A stretch of DNA of 35,164 nucleotides from assembly GCA_002315885.1 (NCBI GenBank), contig DCIO01000031.1, forward strand, positions 1,942 to 37,105. Reading direction: 5' to 3'. The stretch is from Lentisphaeria bacterium UBA1724 (lineage in GTDB: Bacteria; Verrucomicrobiota; Lentisphaeria; Oligosphaerales; Oligosphaeraceae). Position numbers and translations under genes: made by a program. The notes beneath the pieces were generated by a model, which had not been told where the DNA came from, searched no databases, and was given only the letters and a program-made list of their open reading frames with translations. Below, piece after piece: positions 8,412 through 16,902 of this stretch; positions within the stretch are counted from its first letter, which is position 1, and the number at the start of each line of letters is the position of its first letter.

Positions 8412-10790
8412 ATGCCCTCCCCCAAGCCACCATCTCCGAAAAAGCCCAAGCCCGCCTGGCTGGTCAAGAAACTGATTGAACAGGGATATACCTTCCGGCA
8501 CCAGCCCGAATTGCCCCAAAAGCCCACGGGACCACTCCCCGATGAGACCGAATTGACGGGGCAGGTACTGCGGTCGCTTTTCACCAACCCCGAAAATGGC
8601 TACGGCGTCGTCATCCTGAAACGCGCGGATGGCGGCGAGGACGCGTGCCTGGCGGGGAATCTGGCGGGAGTGATGCCTGGTGTGGAAGTCCAGGTGACGG
8701 GCCATTGGGTTGACCACCCGAAGCACGGACGGCAATTCCAGGTGGAGACCTCCACCTACCTGCTGCCGCGAAATATCTCTGGTCTGGAGCGCTATCTGGC
8801 CAGCGGCATCCTCCCTGGCGTCAACGAAGCCACCGCCGAAGCCATCGTAAAGCAATTCGGGAAGGACACCCTGAATGTGCTGGACAACCATCCTGAGCGC
8901 CTCAAGGAAGTCCCGGGCATAGGTGCCAAGCGCTACCAGGGCATCGTGGATGCCTGGAAGAAGGCCTCGGGTTCTCGGGAGGAGCTGATTTTCCTGGAAG
9001 GGCTGGGCATCTCGCCCCTGCTGGCGCAGAAAATCATCACCAAATACGAGGGACAGAGCGCAGCGCAGCTGGTTCGCCAGAATCCCTATCGCCTGGCACG
9101 GGATGTGGAAGGCGTGGGCTTCCTCACCAGCGACCGCATCGCCTCCAGCCTGGGCATCGCACAAAATGCACCCATCCGTATCGCATCGGGATTGGCATAC
9201 GCACTGGACCAGGCCAGCCTCGACGGACACGTATTCCTGCCAAAATGCCAGCTTTTCGACAAGAGTGCCAAGCTCCTCAACGTCCCCCTGGAAGTCATGG
9301 AAATGGGCTATCAGGAAGCCCTGGCGTGCCGTTCCATCGTGGCATACCTCTTCCCGGATTGCCCCGAACCACTCTGCTATCTCCCCGAGATGGCCTGGCA
9401 TGAACGCACTCTGGCACGGCTGGTCCACATCCATCTCCAGAATCAATTCCCCGCCTACGATCGACTGAAGAAACTCCCCCAGCGCCCTGGCGAAATCCTC
9501 CTCAACGAAGAACAGCGCCTGGCAGTGGAGACTGCGCTTGTGTCACCCATCTCCATCATCACAGGCGGCCCTGGCGTAGGGAAGACAACCGTCCTGCGGC
9601 GAGTGGTGGACATGGCGGACGCGAACCACTGGAAAGTCCTCCTGGCAGCTCCCACGGGCCGCGCCGCCAAGCGTCTCTCGGAGGCGGTCCATTCCCGGGA
9701 AGCCAGCACCATCCACCGTCTCCTGAAATACGATCCCAATACCCATGGGTTTGAATACGGGCAGGACAAGAAACTGGAATGCGACCTCCTGGTGGTGGAT
9801 GAGGTCTCCATGCTGGACCAGTCCCTGGCACAGAGCCTCCTCTCCGCCGTCTCCCCTGACACGAGGCTGGTGCTGGTAGGCGACAAAGACCAGCTACCCT
9901 CCGTGGGACCAGGCGCAGTCCTCCACGACCTGCTGATTTGCGGGCGCATTCCCGTGGTGCAGCTCATCCACATCTACCGCCAAGCTGACGGCAGCCGCAT
10001 CATCACCAGCGCCCACGATGTGAATGAGGGACGAGTGCCAAATCTGACCAATCCCCCGAAAAACGTCAAAGACGAATTCTACTTCTACGAAACCGACGAC
10101 CCGATGGCCTGCCAGGACTTCGTGGCGAAACTCTGTTCCAAGAGCATCCCAGCTTTCTTCCATCTGGATCCCATGGAGGACATCCAGGTGCTGACACCCA
10201 TGCGGAAAGGCGATTGCGGAACCGTCGCTCTGAATCAGCGTCTCCAGCAGGAACTCAATCCGCCCTCACCGTCGAAGCCCGAACTCACTCTGAATGGCCC
10301 CGAACAGCCGCGGATTTTCCGCCTGGGAGACCGGGTGATGCAGACCAAGAACAACTACGACAAGATGGTTTTCAATGGCGATCTGGGACGCATCATCGCC
10401 GTGGATACAGAAGCCAAGAGCTTCCGCGTGGCATTCGACAAGGAGACTGTGGACTACCACGCCAACGAATGCCAGCAACTCCTCCACGCCTACGCGGTCA
10501 CCATCCATAAATCCCAGGGTTGCGAATTCCCCGCGGTGGTCACACCGCTCCTGGGGGCGCATTTCGTCATGCTCCAGCGGAATCTCCTCTATACCGCAAT
10601 CACACGGGCAAAGAAGCTCTTCATCCTGGCTGGCGCCACCCGCGCCGTCCAGCGTGCCGTGGAAAATGATACGCCTCTTTCCCGCATGACTCGGCTGGCC
10701 TGGCGCATCCAGAACCCCACCACACGCCCCCTGGAACAACGGCCCGCCACACCTACACAAGACAATCTGCCTATTCCTGGAATGGAGTAG
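8412..10790 (+). CDS. recD2: RecD2-type SF1B DNA helicase
   Basis: This is an ATP-dependent 5'-3' helicase of the RecD/TraA family, not part of a RecBCD complex; it acts in DNA repair and stress tolerance. From the ATG at 8412 it is 792 residues. The N-terminus has an OB-like domain (GQVLRSLFTNPENGYGVVIL) and helix-hairpin-helix repeats (LKEVPGIGAKRYQGI, LEGLGISPLLAQKI). The motor shows Walker A GGPGVGKTT (about 385-393), motif Ia APTGRAAKRLSE, Walker B VVDEVSMLD, motif III GDKDQLPSVGPG, motif IV IYRQ, motif V TIHKSQGCEFPAV (about 697) and motif VI YTAITRAKKL. An in-frame ATG at 8292 would overlap the PFK start region and adds 40 non-conserved residues. A TATAAT at 8354-8359 fits a -10 box upstream of 8412, with a poor -35. 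Confidence 0.93.
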   Translation: MPSPKPPSPKKPKPAWLVKKLIEQGYTFRHQPELPQKPTGPLPDETELTGQVLRSLFTNPENGYGVVILKRADGGEDACLAGNLAGVMPGVEVQVTGHWVDHPKHGRQFQVETSTYLLPRNISGLERYLASGILPGVNEATAEAIVKQFGKDTLNVLDNHPERLKEVPGIGAKRYQGIVDAWKKASGSREELIFLEGLGISPLLAQKIITKYEGQSAAQLVRQNPYRLARDVEGVGFLTSDRIASSLGIAQNAPIRIASGLAYALDQASLDGHVFLPKCQLFDKSAKLLNVPLEVMEMGYQEALACRSIVAYLFPDCPEPLCYLPEMAWHERTLARLVHIHLQNQFPAYDRLKKLPQRPGEILLNEEQRLAVETALVSPISIITGGPGVGKTTVLRRVVDMADANHWKVLLAAPTGRAAKRLSEAVHSREASTIHRLLKYDPNTHGFEYGQDKKLECDLLVVDEVSMLDQSLAQSLLSAVSPDTRLVLVGDKDQLPSVGPGAVLHDLLICGRIPVVQLIHIYRQADGSRIITSAHDVNEGRVPNLTNPPKNVKDEFYFYETDDPMACQDFVAKLCSKSIPAFFHLDPMEDIQVLTPMRKGDCGTVALNQRLQQELNPPSPSKPELTLNGPEQPRIFRLGDRVMQTKNNYDKMVFNGDLGRIIAVDTEAKSFRVAFDKETVDYHANECQQLLHAYAVTIHKSQGCEFPAVVTPLLGAHFVMLQRNLLYTAITRAKKLFILAGATRAVQRAVENDTPLSRMTRLAWRIQNPTTRPLEQRPATPTQDNLPIPGME

Positions 10791-10797
10791 CACGCAT

Positions 10798-10865
10798 AGT
10801 CCCTTGAGTCCCTTGAAATAATTCCTCATTCCTCATTCCTAATTCCTCATTCCTAATTCCTCATT
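10798..10865. repeat. 9-mer pair followed by heptamer array behind recD2
   Basis: Two 9-base units (agtcccttg, 10798-10815) are followed by six heptamers: attcctc, attcctc, attccta, attcctc, attccta, attcctc, then att (10821-10865). It fills almost the whole 80-base gap between recD2 and the CE15-like gene. It therefore forms the 5' leader of the latter, which has no Shine-Dalgarno. Confidence 0.85.
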
Positions 10866-10870
10866 AAAAA

Positions 10871-12178
10871 ATGAATCCCTTTGAACAAGAGCCCTTTCTG
10901 CCTTGGGAAAAGACCGTCCTGAGCACCCTCATCAAAGAAGACGAGAACCTAGATGCCTACTGGAAACAGTGGTCCAAGGACTGGGAATACATCTGGCCCA
11001 ATGCCAACTACGATGAATCCAAAGCAGGCAATCTGCCCCTGCCATCCATTCTGGTGAATCCCGAGACAGGCAAGGCGATCACCTCCCCCGAAGAGTGGCC
11101 CGCCCTGCGTCAAATCCACCTGAAGAACATCACCAAGATTTTCTACGGCGAACTGCCGCCCCTGCCTGAAGCCCAGGAATTCAAGACAATCTGGTCAAAG
11201 GATGTCTTCGAAGGCACTGCCACCGAGCGCCTCATCAGCCTCACTCTCCATAACAAGGGTAAGAGCCACACCGCGACAATCCTGGCATTCATCCCCAAGG
11301 CCGACCACCCCGTCCCCGCCATCGTGGCAATGAATTTCCCTGGAAACCATGGCTGTCTGGACGACAAGGATGTGCCACTCTCTACCTGGCGCGACCAGCA
11401 GACCAACCGCGGCAGCGGAAAATCCCGCTGGGATTTCCGACTCCTCACCGACGCGGGCTTCGCCGTTTTCACCTGCGCACGATACGACTTCTATCCCGAT
11501 GACATCCTGGGACGAAAAGAGAGCGTCTTCCGACTCTTCTACGATGAAAAGGAGCTGACGCCCCAATCCCGGAACCTCACCGCCATCAGCGCATGGGCAT
11601 ACGGATATTCACGCATTCGCGAAATGGCGGCGGAGTTCCCCGAAATCGATGCCAAGCGCATCTGGGCACACGGCCATTCACGCCTGGGCAAGACCGCGCT
11701 GTGGACCATCGCAAATGACCCCGAATGGGCAGGTGCCATCAGCAACTGCTCGGGATGCGAGGGCGCCGCACTCTCCCGCAGACGGTACGGCGAACTCCTG
11801 GAAGGCGTGGACCACCTCCTCTCCTGGTGGACTACCCCCGCATGCAAACCATACGCGGAAAATCCCGCGCTACTGCCCTTCGATGCACATACTATCATCG
11901 CCATGGCAGCACCACGCCCCATCCTCGTCACCAGCGCAAAGGAAGACCAGTGGGCAGACCCCATGGGACAATTCCTCGCCGTAAAGGCCGCACAGGAAAT
12001 CTATCAATTCCTGGGACGCCCCACCCTGCCCTCACAGGATTACCCAAAACTCCAGGAACTCCTTATGTGCCCCAGCCTGGGTTACTACGAACGCTACGGC
12101 ATCCACGATGTCACCGACCAGGACTGGACATACACCCTCCGCTTCATCGAACAAGCCGAAAAATACAACGCCCAATAA
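10871..12178 (+). CDS. CE15-like glucuronoyl/acetylxylan esterase, no signal peptide
   Basis: This is a serine alpha/beta hydrolase resembling bacterial carbohydrate esterase family 15, which cleaves methyl-glucuronoyl esters between lignin and xylan or related uronate esters. The 435 residues show the nucleophile elbow AHGHSRLGKTALW (S270), SGCEGAALSRR (about 294-304), LLPFDAHTIIAMAAPRPILVTSAKEDQWADP (335-364, a near-diagnostic CE15 block) and the catalytic His in YGIHDVTDQDW (H412). The protein starts MNPFEQEPFLPWEK with no signal peptide or lipobox, unusual for a family that is normally secreted. The substrate may therefore be an imported oligosaccharide, or the enzyme may have shifted function. 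The start at 10871 is the first ATG after the repeat array and has no Shine-Dalgarno. It is convergent with the C39-like gene; the gap 12179-12319 holds only a weak GGCGGT/ACCGCC inverted repeat. Confidence 0.85.
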   Translation: MNPFEQEPFLPWEKTVLSTLIKEDENLDAYWKQWSKDWEYIWPNANYDESKAGNLPLPSILVNPETGKAITSPEEWPALRQIHLKNITKIFYGELPPLPEAQEFKTIWSKDVFEGTATERLISLTLHNKGKSHTATILAFIPKADHPVPAIVAMNFPGNHGCLDDKDVPLSTWRDQQTNRGSGKSRWDFRLLTDAGFAVFTCARYDFYPDDILGRKESVFRLFYDEKELTPQSRNLTAISAWAYGYSRIREMAAEFPEIDAKRIWAHGHSRLGKTALWTIANDPEWAGAISNCSGCEGAALSRRRYGELLEGVDHLLSWWTTPACKPYAENPALLPFDAHTIIAMAAPRPILVTSAKEDQWADPMGQFLAVKAAQEIYQFLGRPTLPSQDYPKLQELLMCPSLGYYERYGIHDVTDQDWTYTLRFIEQAEKYNAQ

Positions 12179-12319
12179 CCCAACCCCGCTCCGCCTTCCC
12201 ACACCCGTAGGGGCCGCTATTGCCCTCCCCTGAAGAAGACCCCATGACATGCGGGCCGAAGGCGGTACGGGCGTTCACACCGCCCTAAAGATTCCACCAG
12301 AAAGAAGGAAGCGCCGCGG

Positions 12320-13204
12320 CTATCTCGGGCTCAATAGGAAGAGCGTCGTAGAGATAGCCCAGGCGTCATTCCAGCGCATCTTCTTTTTGGCGTGACCGCT
12401 ACCCCAGGAATCCGTATAGATAATATCCTTATTTCCTGCATCGTAACCGATAATAATCCTCAGGTGTCCGCTAGGGTTCTTCGTATTCGCCCCCTTTTCC
12501 GGGAGGAGTCCCAGAAAGACACTCCACATCACAGGGAAACCGTTGTCAACGCACTCGCAGATGGATTTCCAGGCGCGTTTCTTCGCATTGTCGTCCTGAT
12601 TTCTCACCCGTTTCCACGTATTGTAGTCGATATCTTTTCCGTAGGAGATCAAGCCACGAGCCTGAGCCTCCCGACTGTCGTCCAATTTTTTCGAGTGACT
12701 GCCAGTCGAAGCGCAAGCGCGATTGTAGTCGGAAATGATTTCCGGCAACGCGGGCATATTGTATAGCACACCGAAATCCAAATGCAGACGCGACGCATTC
12801 ATCTGCAGCGCAGAAAGCATGATACCCATATTTGTTCCGCCGCCACGCGAATACCCCAGCGCGTCCTTTAGTGTCCGTTCATCAATGGGGCACCGATTTG
12901 GTGGGCAATCCGCATAATAGCATAGGATTCGCCGCACTGTTGCGATAGCACAGGTATCGCGATTCCCTTGATCAATCATCGGGATACCATCAACCCATAC
13001 CTCACCATTGCGACGATGGACATTCTTGCGGATATCGCGGGTATTCTGCACCTCGCGGCGGTCCATCTTCAATTGCTTCTGTGCCTCGCGGGTCTTTTTC
13101 TCCTGCTTCTTGTCCTGTTTACTCTTGGCAGACAAGTCCATTGGCGCCAGCAACACCAGCACCAGGAAGAACAGAGAGACTAGTTTGACAGCCACATGAG
13201 ACAT
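12320..13204 (-). CDS. Secreted C39/papain-like cysteine peptidase-fold protein
   Basis: This is a probable exported cysteine peptidase of the C39-like (papain fold) superfamily; the substrate is unknown. From the ATG at 13204 it has 294 residues. A signal peptide (KLVSLFFLVLVLLAPMDLSA, about 7-26) leads into a highly charged Lys/Gln/Arg stretch (27-66). The catalytic domain follows, with Cys85 in MIDQGNRDTCAIATVRRIL, His247 in SGHLRIIIGYD and Asp265 in YTDSWGSGH, in the order Cys-His-Asp. Eight or more cysteines may form disulfides. A start at 13294 would translate the G/C arm of the composite repeat, so it is rejected. It lies downstream of the epimerase gene, with repeat copy B between them. 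Confidence 0.75.
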   Translation of the reverse strand: MSHVAVKLVSLFFLVLVLLAPMDLSAKSKQDKKQEKKTREAQKQLKMDRREVQNTRDIRKNVHRRNGEVWVDGIPMIDQGNRDTCAIATVRRILCYYADCPPNRCPIDERTLKDALGYSRGGGTNMGIMLSALQMNASRLHLDFGVLYNMPALPEIISDYNRACASTGSHSKKLDDSREAQARGLISYGKDIDYNTWKRVRNQDDNAKKRAWKSICECVDNGFPVMWSVFLGLLPEKGANTKNPSGHLRIIIGYDAGNKDIIYTDSWGSGHAKKKMRWNDAWAISTTLFLLSPR

Positions 13205-13250
13205 TTGTCGAAAAAGATACCCCCTCCTCCAACTCCGATTTCCGAATGAA

Positions 13251-13316
13251 AGAAGAGGGGCAAGGGGGATACCTCCCCCTCCTGCATTAAGCATTAAGCA
13301 TCAAGCATTAAGCATT
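13251..13316. repeat. Composite intergenic element, copy B
   Basis: An A/G-rich start (agaagagggg) leads into caagggggatacctccccct and the invariant heptamer array attaagc, attaagc, atcaagc, attaagc, att (13286-13316). The arm AGGGGG-ATACCT-CCCCCT can fold into a 6-bp hairpin. The array ends three bases before the stop codon of the epimerase gene (13320-13322). Confidence 0.88.
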
Positions 13317-13319
13317 GAT

Positions 13320-14483
13320 TTACATCTTCCGCATCTGTTGCAGAGCCACGAAGAGGCACCGAGGCAGATGGAACATCGTCTTCCACTTGCCGCCCTTCAG
13401 CGTATGGGTGGGCTCGCCACGGCGATTCAGATATGCGAACCACTCGGGATATTCGGGATCCTTGAAGTGCTCCCAGGCCCACTTGTCGATTTCCAGGAAC
13501 TTGTCCAGGAAATACTGGTCTTTGGTCAGACGGTAGGCGAAGAGCGTGGCGAGGATGGCCTCGTTGTGGGGCCACCAGAGCTTCATATCCCACTGGAGTT
13601 CCAGATGGGGCTTGTGGAGCACATCCATGAAGTAGTAGATGCCGCCGTAGGTCTTGTCCGTCCCGAACTCCAGGAGTGCGCGCACAATCTTTGCGGCCTT
13701 GGCGATCATCTCGGGGTCGTTGTGCTGTTCTGCGTAGTTCATCACAAACCACATGGACTCCAGACCATGACCGGGATTCACAAAGCGCCCTTCGCAGGAA
13801 TTCAGGTCGAAGGAGCCATCGGGATTCACGTTTTCAAAGAGCACCTGGTATTCCTCATTCCAGAACTTGGAAAGCACCGTATCGATGGCGCGCTTGCAAT
13901 CCTGGTCGTATTCCTCCGTGCCCAGGGCGTCTTTCATGACCACACCCAGGTTGGCCAGCATCATGAAATGACCATGGGAGAGACGCTTCGCCTTGGCGGG
14001 CATCGCCTTCTCCCAACGGCCTTTCGGATTGGACATGCGGGCGATGTACTTCTTCATGGCGCTGTTGGCCTCAATCTTGTATTTCTCTTCTCCCGTCGCC
14101 TTGTAAAGCGCAGCCGCACCCATGGCCGCAAAGCATTCGGAGAAGATATTGGAGGGCGCCATGGTGGCCTCACCCGCGCGGTTCAGCGCAAAGTAGTAGG
14201 TGCCGTCCTCGGACTTGCCGTGGGTGGTCAGGAAATCATAGCCCTGCTTGGCGATGTCCAGCCACTTCTCCTTGCGGTATGGGGACATGTAGAAGGTGGC
14301 GAACATATAGACAATGCGCCACTGCATCCACATGTATTTCTCGGTGTCATAGACGGAACCATCACGGTCCAAAGAGGTGAAATACCCGCCAAACTCTTTG
14401 TCAACACAATGCTCTTCCCAGAACGGAATCACCTGGTTGATCAACTCATTTTCGTAACGCTCGATAAACGGCTTGAAATCCAT
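13320..14483 (-). CDS. N-acylglucosamine 2-epimerase (AGE/RnBP) family enzyme
   Basis: This cytosolic (alpha/alpha)6-barrel sugar epimerase probably interconverts GlcNAc and ManNAc, linking to sialic-acid use. Cellobiose 2-epimerase or mannose isomerase activity cannot be excluded. The start at 14483 gives 387 residues (MDFKPFIERYENELINQV); an upstream ATG at 14540 adds only leader sequence. Conserved family positions are visible: the Arg/Trp-rich MWMQWRIVYMFA, RLSHGHFMM, NPGHGLESMW, WWPHNEAIL and FHLPRCLFVA. His residues in the last three are the expected catalytic and binding positions. It lies 71 bases behind the RHH regulator gene. The leader contains ACAACAACAGGAATAG before ATG, with a weak AGGAA. 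Confidence 0.87.
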   Translation of the reverse strand: MDFKPFIERYENELINQVIPFWEEHCVDKEFGGYFTSLDRDGSVYDTEKYMWMQWRIVYMFATFYMSPYRKEKWLDIAKQGYDFLTTHGKSEDGTYYFALNRAGEATMAPSNIFSECFAAMGAAALYKATGEEKYKIEANSAMKKYIARMSNPKGRWEKAMPAKAKRLSHGHFMMLANLGVVMKDALGTEEYDQDCKRAIDTVLSKFWNEEYQVLFENVNPDGSFDLNSCEGRFVNPGHGLESMWFVMNYAEQHNDPEMIAKAAKIVRALLEFGTDKTYGGIYYFMDVLHKPHLELQWDMKLWWPHNEAILATLFAYRLTKDQYFLDKFLEIDKWAWEHFKDPEYPEWFAYLNRRGEPTHTLKGGKWKTMFHLPRCLFVALQQMRKM

Positions 14484-14554
14484 GTTTGCTATTCCTGTTG
14501 TTGTAAACGAAAAAGGGAAACGCAGATAATGTAACTGCACGAGAAAATTTTCTC

Positions 14555-14782
14555 CTAGCGTTCTTCCAGCTCTTCACGCGTGATACGAGTCCCCGCAGGA
14601 ACCGTGGGCATGAAATTCTCAAAGAATGCCATGGCAGTTTGGGCACGTTCACGGCGTTCCGCACGCCTGGAGAGGTTATCCAGGTGTTCCCGAATGATTT
14701 GATTGACGCTGGTGCCATGCTTTTCCGCATACGCGCGGGCATCACGGATCGTATCTTCTGAAATGGATAAAGTCACATTCAT
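14555..14782 (-). CDS. Ribbon-helix-helix antitoxin-like regulator, orphan
   Basis: This is a small DNA-binding protein of 75 residues. Its N-terminus (MNVTLSISEDTIRDARAYAEKHGTSVNQIIREHL) has the beta-strand, helix, turn, helix plan of the MetJ/Arc (RHH) fold, as in DUF6364/VapB-like antitoxins. The polar C-terminal half (RRAERRERAQTAMAFFENF) would normally bind a partner toxin. No PIN or RelE-type toxin follows: the next gene is the epimerase. The AGGAGG (14789-14794) is the strongest Shine-Dalgarno in the window, six bases from ATG. A perfect 16-bp palindrome directly upstream of it is the likely autorepression site. It is either an antitoxin remnant or a solo regulator controlling itself and possibly the epimerase gene. 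Confidence 0.8.
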   Translation of the reverse strand: MNVTLSISEDTIRDARAYAEKHGTSVNQIIREHLDNLSRRAERRERAQTAMAFFENFMPTVPAGTRITREELEER

Positions 14783-14788
14783 TGTGCA

Positions 14789-14817
14789 CCTCCTTATGTG
14801 TTAACACATACAATATA
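14789..14817 (-). promoter_or_regulatory. Palindromic operator, Shine-Dalgarno and -10 of the RHH gene
   Basis: TATGTGTTAACACATA (14795-14810) is a perfect 16-bp palindrome abutting AGGAGG (14789-14794). On the minus strand a TATATT (14812-14817), a candidate -10 box, lies just upstream of the palindrome. Binding there would cover the transcription start. RHH dimers classically bind such short inverted repeats. Confidence 0.7.
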
Positions 14818-14831
14818 ACACAGAATATACG

Positions 14832-14889
14832 TAGGACTGTTAGGACTTCTAGGACTTCTAGCTAGTTCCGAATTACGAATTACAAATTA
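14832..14889. repeat. 9-mer and heptamer repeats upstream of the RHH gene
   Basis: taggactgt, taggacttc, taggacttc (14832-14858) are followed by cgaatta, cgaatta, caaatta (14869-14889). They directly adjoin composite element copy C. Confidence 0.8.
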
Positions 14890-14890
14890 A

Positions 14891-14957
14891 AAAAGAGGGG
14901 GCAAGGGGGATACCTCCCCCTCCTACATTAAGCATTAAGCATCAAGCATTAAGCATT
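14891..14957. repeat. Composite intergenic element, copy C
   Basis: The G-rich/C-rich arm nearly matches copy B (gggggcaagggggatacctc then cccctcctac), followed by the same heptamers attaagc, attaagc, atcaagc, attaagc, att (14927-14957). It lies between the RHH gene and the fucI terminator, whose A-run begins at its last base. Confidence 0.88.
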
Positions 14958-14998
14958 AAAAAAAAGGGCTGGCGCGTTTTCGCGCCAGCCCTTTTTTT
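14957..14998 (-). terminator. Strong terminator after fucI (bidirectional)
   Basis: A perfect 12-bp stem AGGGCTGGCGCG / CGCGCCAGCCCT (14965-14976 with 14981-14992) with a four-base loop is flanked by A-runs and T-runs on both sides. It can therefore terminate in either direction. It starts nine bases beyond the fucI stop codon. Confidence 0.93.
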
Positions 14999-15007
14999 CA
15001 GGTCAGC

Positions 15008-16882
15008 CTACATATAGATCGGGCCGAGTGCCTGGCATGCACGGAAGTCGTCATTGCCGAAGCGCTGCCACATGGTGGGACGGAAGATGTCCTCCTGAGG
15101 CACGTTGGTCATGTCGACGGGGATGCGGAGCATGGCGCAGAGTGTGATCATATCGGCGCCGATGTAGCCGAAGGAGCTGCCATCGTGGTTGGGGCCGATG
15201 CTGTTCATGTACTCGAAGGAGGTCATGCCGCGGGGAGTCCAGAAGGTCTCGGGCCAAGTCGGGTCGGTGACTCGCTTGATGTGTTCCTCGACCTTCTTGG
15301 GCAGCTCGACGGATTCGCCTTCCACCACGGAGAAGGTCAGCATATTGTCCACGCAGTTCATACGGTAGGAGGTCATGGGGATGCCGCCGGGGGTGGAGAA
15401 CTGGCTGGAGAGACCGTCGCCGGGGAAGTAAGTCAGAGCGGCGTTCATGTAGTTGGTGGTCTTCAGGATTTCCTTCATCAGGGCTTCCTGGAGCTTGGTG
15501 TCGGCGTTGTACTTCTTCCAGAGGGTCTGGATGGAGACATCCTTCTTCGCCTTAGCCAGCTTCCACAGGTCGACGCCGTATTCCAGAGCGGCTGCACCGG
15601 AGTTACGCTTGTCGATAATGCCGTTGGGGCAGATCTTGGAGACATCCACGCCAGTGGCCTTCTTGATGGAAGCGCAGGTCCAATTGGTGCGGATATCCGC
15701 GAAGAGCTGGGGTGCGCCGCCGGAGAGCAGGCTACCGAAGAGCATGCCCATGCCGTTCTTGGAGTCGTTTTCGGTGGCCCAGGGAGTGGGTGCGTGGAAG
15801 CCATTCCAGTCCCAGGAGGAGTTCAGCAGGCTCTCGGTCACATCGAAGTTGGGGTTGAAGTCGGTCCACTGGCGCTGGCCCTGGGAACCACCCACGATGG
15901 CGTTGACGCCCTGGGCGTATTCCACGTTGGCGTCGAAGCCCTGCTTCTTGGCGACTTTCGGATCGCAGAGGCGGGGATTGCCATGCAGCAGGTCGCGGCA
16001 AATGAGGGTCATCTTCAGGCACTTCTCGATGAGCGCCTTGTCGGAGAGGGCGAAACGGCGTGCCTCGGGCTTGTTCAGGAAGGTCTTGTTGAACTTCTGG
16101 AACCACTCCAGGGCCTTCTTCAGCTCGTCGTGGTCGTAGTAGTTGGCGTCAATGCGGCCATTGATGATGCACTGGTCCACGGAGACCACGCCCATGCCCA
16201 AGTACTGCTGGATCAAGTTACGGCGCACATCGCTGCCGATGATGCCCATGGCGACACCACCCACGGAGAGGTAGTTCTTGCCGCGCATGTAGCCCACGGC
16301 GGCAGCCGCACGGGCAAAACGCAGGAGGCGGGTGGCCACGAAGTCATTCAGGGGGCCTTCCTCGTCTTCCAGATCGGGAGAGTAGACGCAGAAGATGGGG
16401 CGCTTCTTTTCGTCCATGCAGGCAGTGAAGGCCTTCAGCCACACGGCACCGGGACGGTCGGTCTGGTTCAGACCGTATGCGCACTGCTGCCACTCGGAGG
16501 AACCGATGCCCTGGCCAGCGCCAACCAGCTCGTCAATGTAGCTCCAGGAACGACCAACCCAGATATTGGCGGAAACGCCCTGGGACGCGTAGTATTCCTG
16601 AGCGCGGGCCGCGGAACGGGCACCGTAGACGATTTCGGGAGCAACCACCACGCGGACGGGAGTGCCGTCGGGAAGAGTCACGTTGTTGGTAATCAGGTCA
16701 TAGACCTTCTCCGCCATGCGCCAGGTGCGTTCAACATTGTCTTCGTGAGCGCCAACGCGACCATCGGCGACGGGTGTGATGGCGATGGTGGTAGTGGGAC
16801 CCAGCACCTTCTTGTCTGCCTGCTGGAAAGAACGTGGGGTCTTGGCGAGCTTGTCAAAATCAGGGCGTGTGTAAGTAGCCAT
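15008..16882 (-). CDS. fucI: L-fucose isomerase
   Basis: This Mn-dependent cytosolic ketol-isomerase converts L-fucose to L-fuculose, and usually also D-arabinose. The 624 residues exceed the E. coli enzyme (591) by a short N-terminal extension and inserts. It aligns by eye over its full length: GVGSS/LNQTDRPGAVWL, LLRFARAAAAVGYMRGKNYLSVGGVAMGI, GGSQGQRQWTD, LNSSWDWNG, WATENDSKNG (Glu ligand), LFADIRTNW (Asp ligand) and GPNHDGSSFGYIGADM (H566 equals E. coli H528). A Tyr replaces the second His of the E. coli NHGVLTIGH segment, which is not a metal ligand. It is the last gene of a unit DUF4380-like, LpxH-like, fucI, with a 20-base gap and GAGAAG before ATG. No fuculokinase or aldolase is in the window. 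Confidence 0.94.
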   Translation of the reverse strand: MATYTRPDFDKLAKTPRSFQQADKKVLGPTTTIAITPVADGRVGAHEDNVERTWRMAEKVYDLITNNVTLPDGTPVRVVVAPEIVYGARSAARAQEYYASQGVSANIWVGRSWSYIDELVGAGQGIGSSEWQQCAYGLNQTDRPGAVWLKAFTACMDEKKRPIFCVYSPDLEDEEGPLNDFVATRLLRFARAAAAVGYMRGKNYLSVGGVAMGIIGSDVRRNLIQQYLGMGVVSVDQCIINGRIDANYYDHDELKKALEWFQKFNKTFLNKPEARRFALSDKALIEKCLKMTLICRDLLHGNPRLCDPKVAKKQGFDANVEYAQGVNAIVGGSQGQRQWTDFNPNFDVTESLLNSSWDWNGFHAPTPWATENDSKNGMGMLFGSLLSGGAPQLFADIRTNWTCASIKKATGVDVSKICPNGIIDKRNSGAAALEYGVDLWKLAKAKKDVSIQTLWKKYNADTKLQEALMKEILKTTNYMNAALTYFPGDGLSSQFSTPGGIPMTSYRMNCVDNMLTFSVVEGESVELPKKVEEHIKRVTDPTWPETFWTPRGMTSFEYMNSIGPNHDGSSFGYIGADMITLCAMLRIPVDMTNVPQEDIFRPTMWQRFGNDDFRACQALGPIYM

Positions 16883-16902
16883 AATTCTTCTCGGTTAATG
16901 GT

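Noticed and set aside
8154..9446. A 430-codon minus-strand ORF
   Set aside because: It is antisense to recD2 and lacks any recognisable domain.
12261..12285. Terminator between the convergent CE15-like and C39-like genes
   Set aside because: The stem is only five or six pairs with no T-run on either strand.
13205..13294. N-terminal extension of the C39-like protein
   Set aside because: It would translate the composite repeat, while the ATG at 13204 starts a normal signal peptide.
14446..14745. A toxin partner for the RHH antitoxin in an overlapping frame
   Set aside because: The product has no PIN, RelE or other toxin motifs and overlaps both flanking genes; it reads like a frame shadow.
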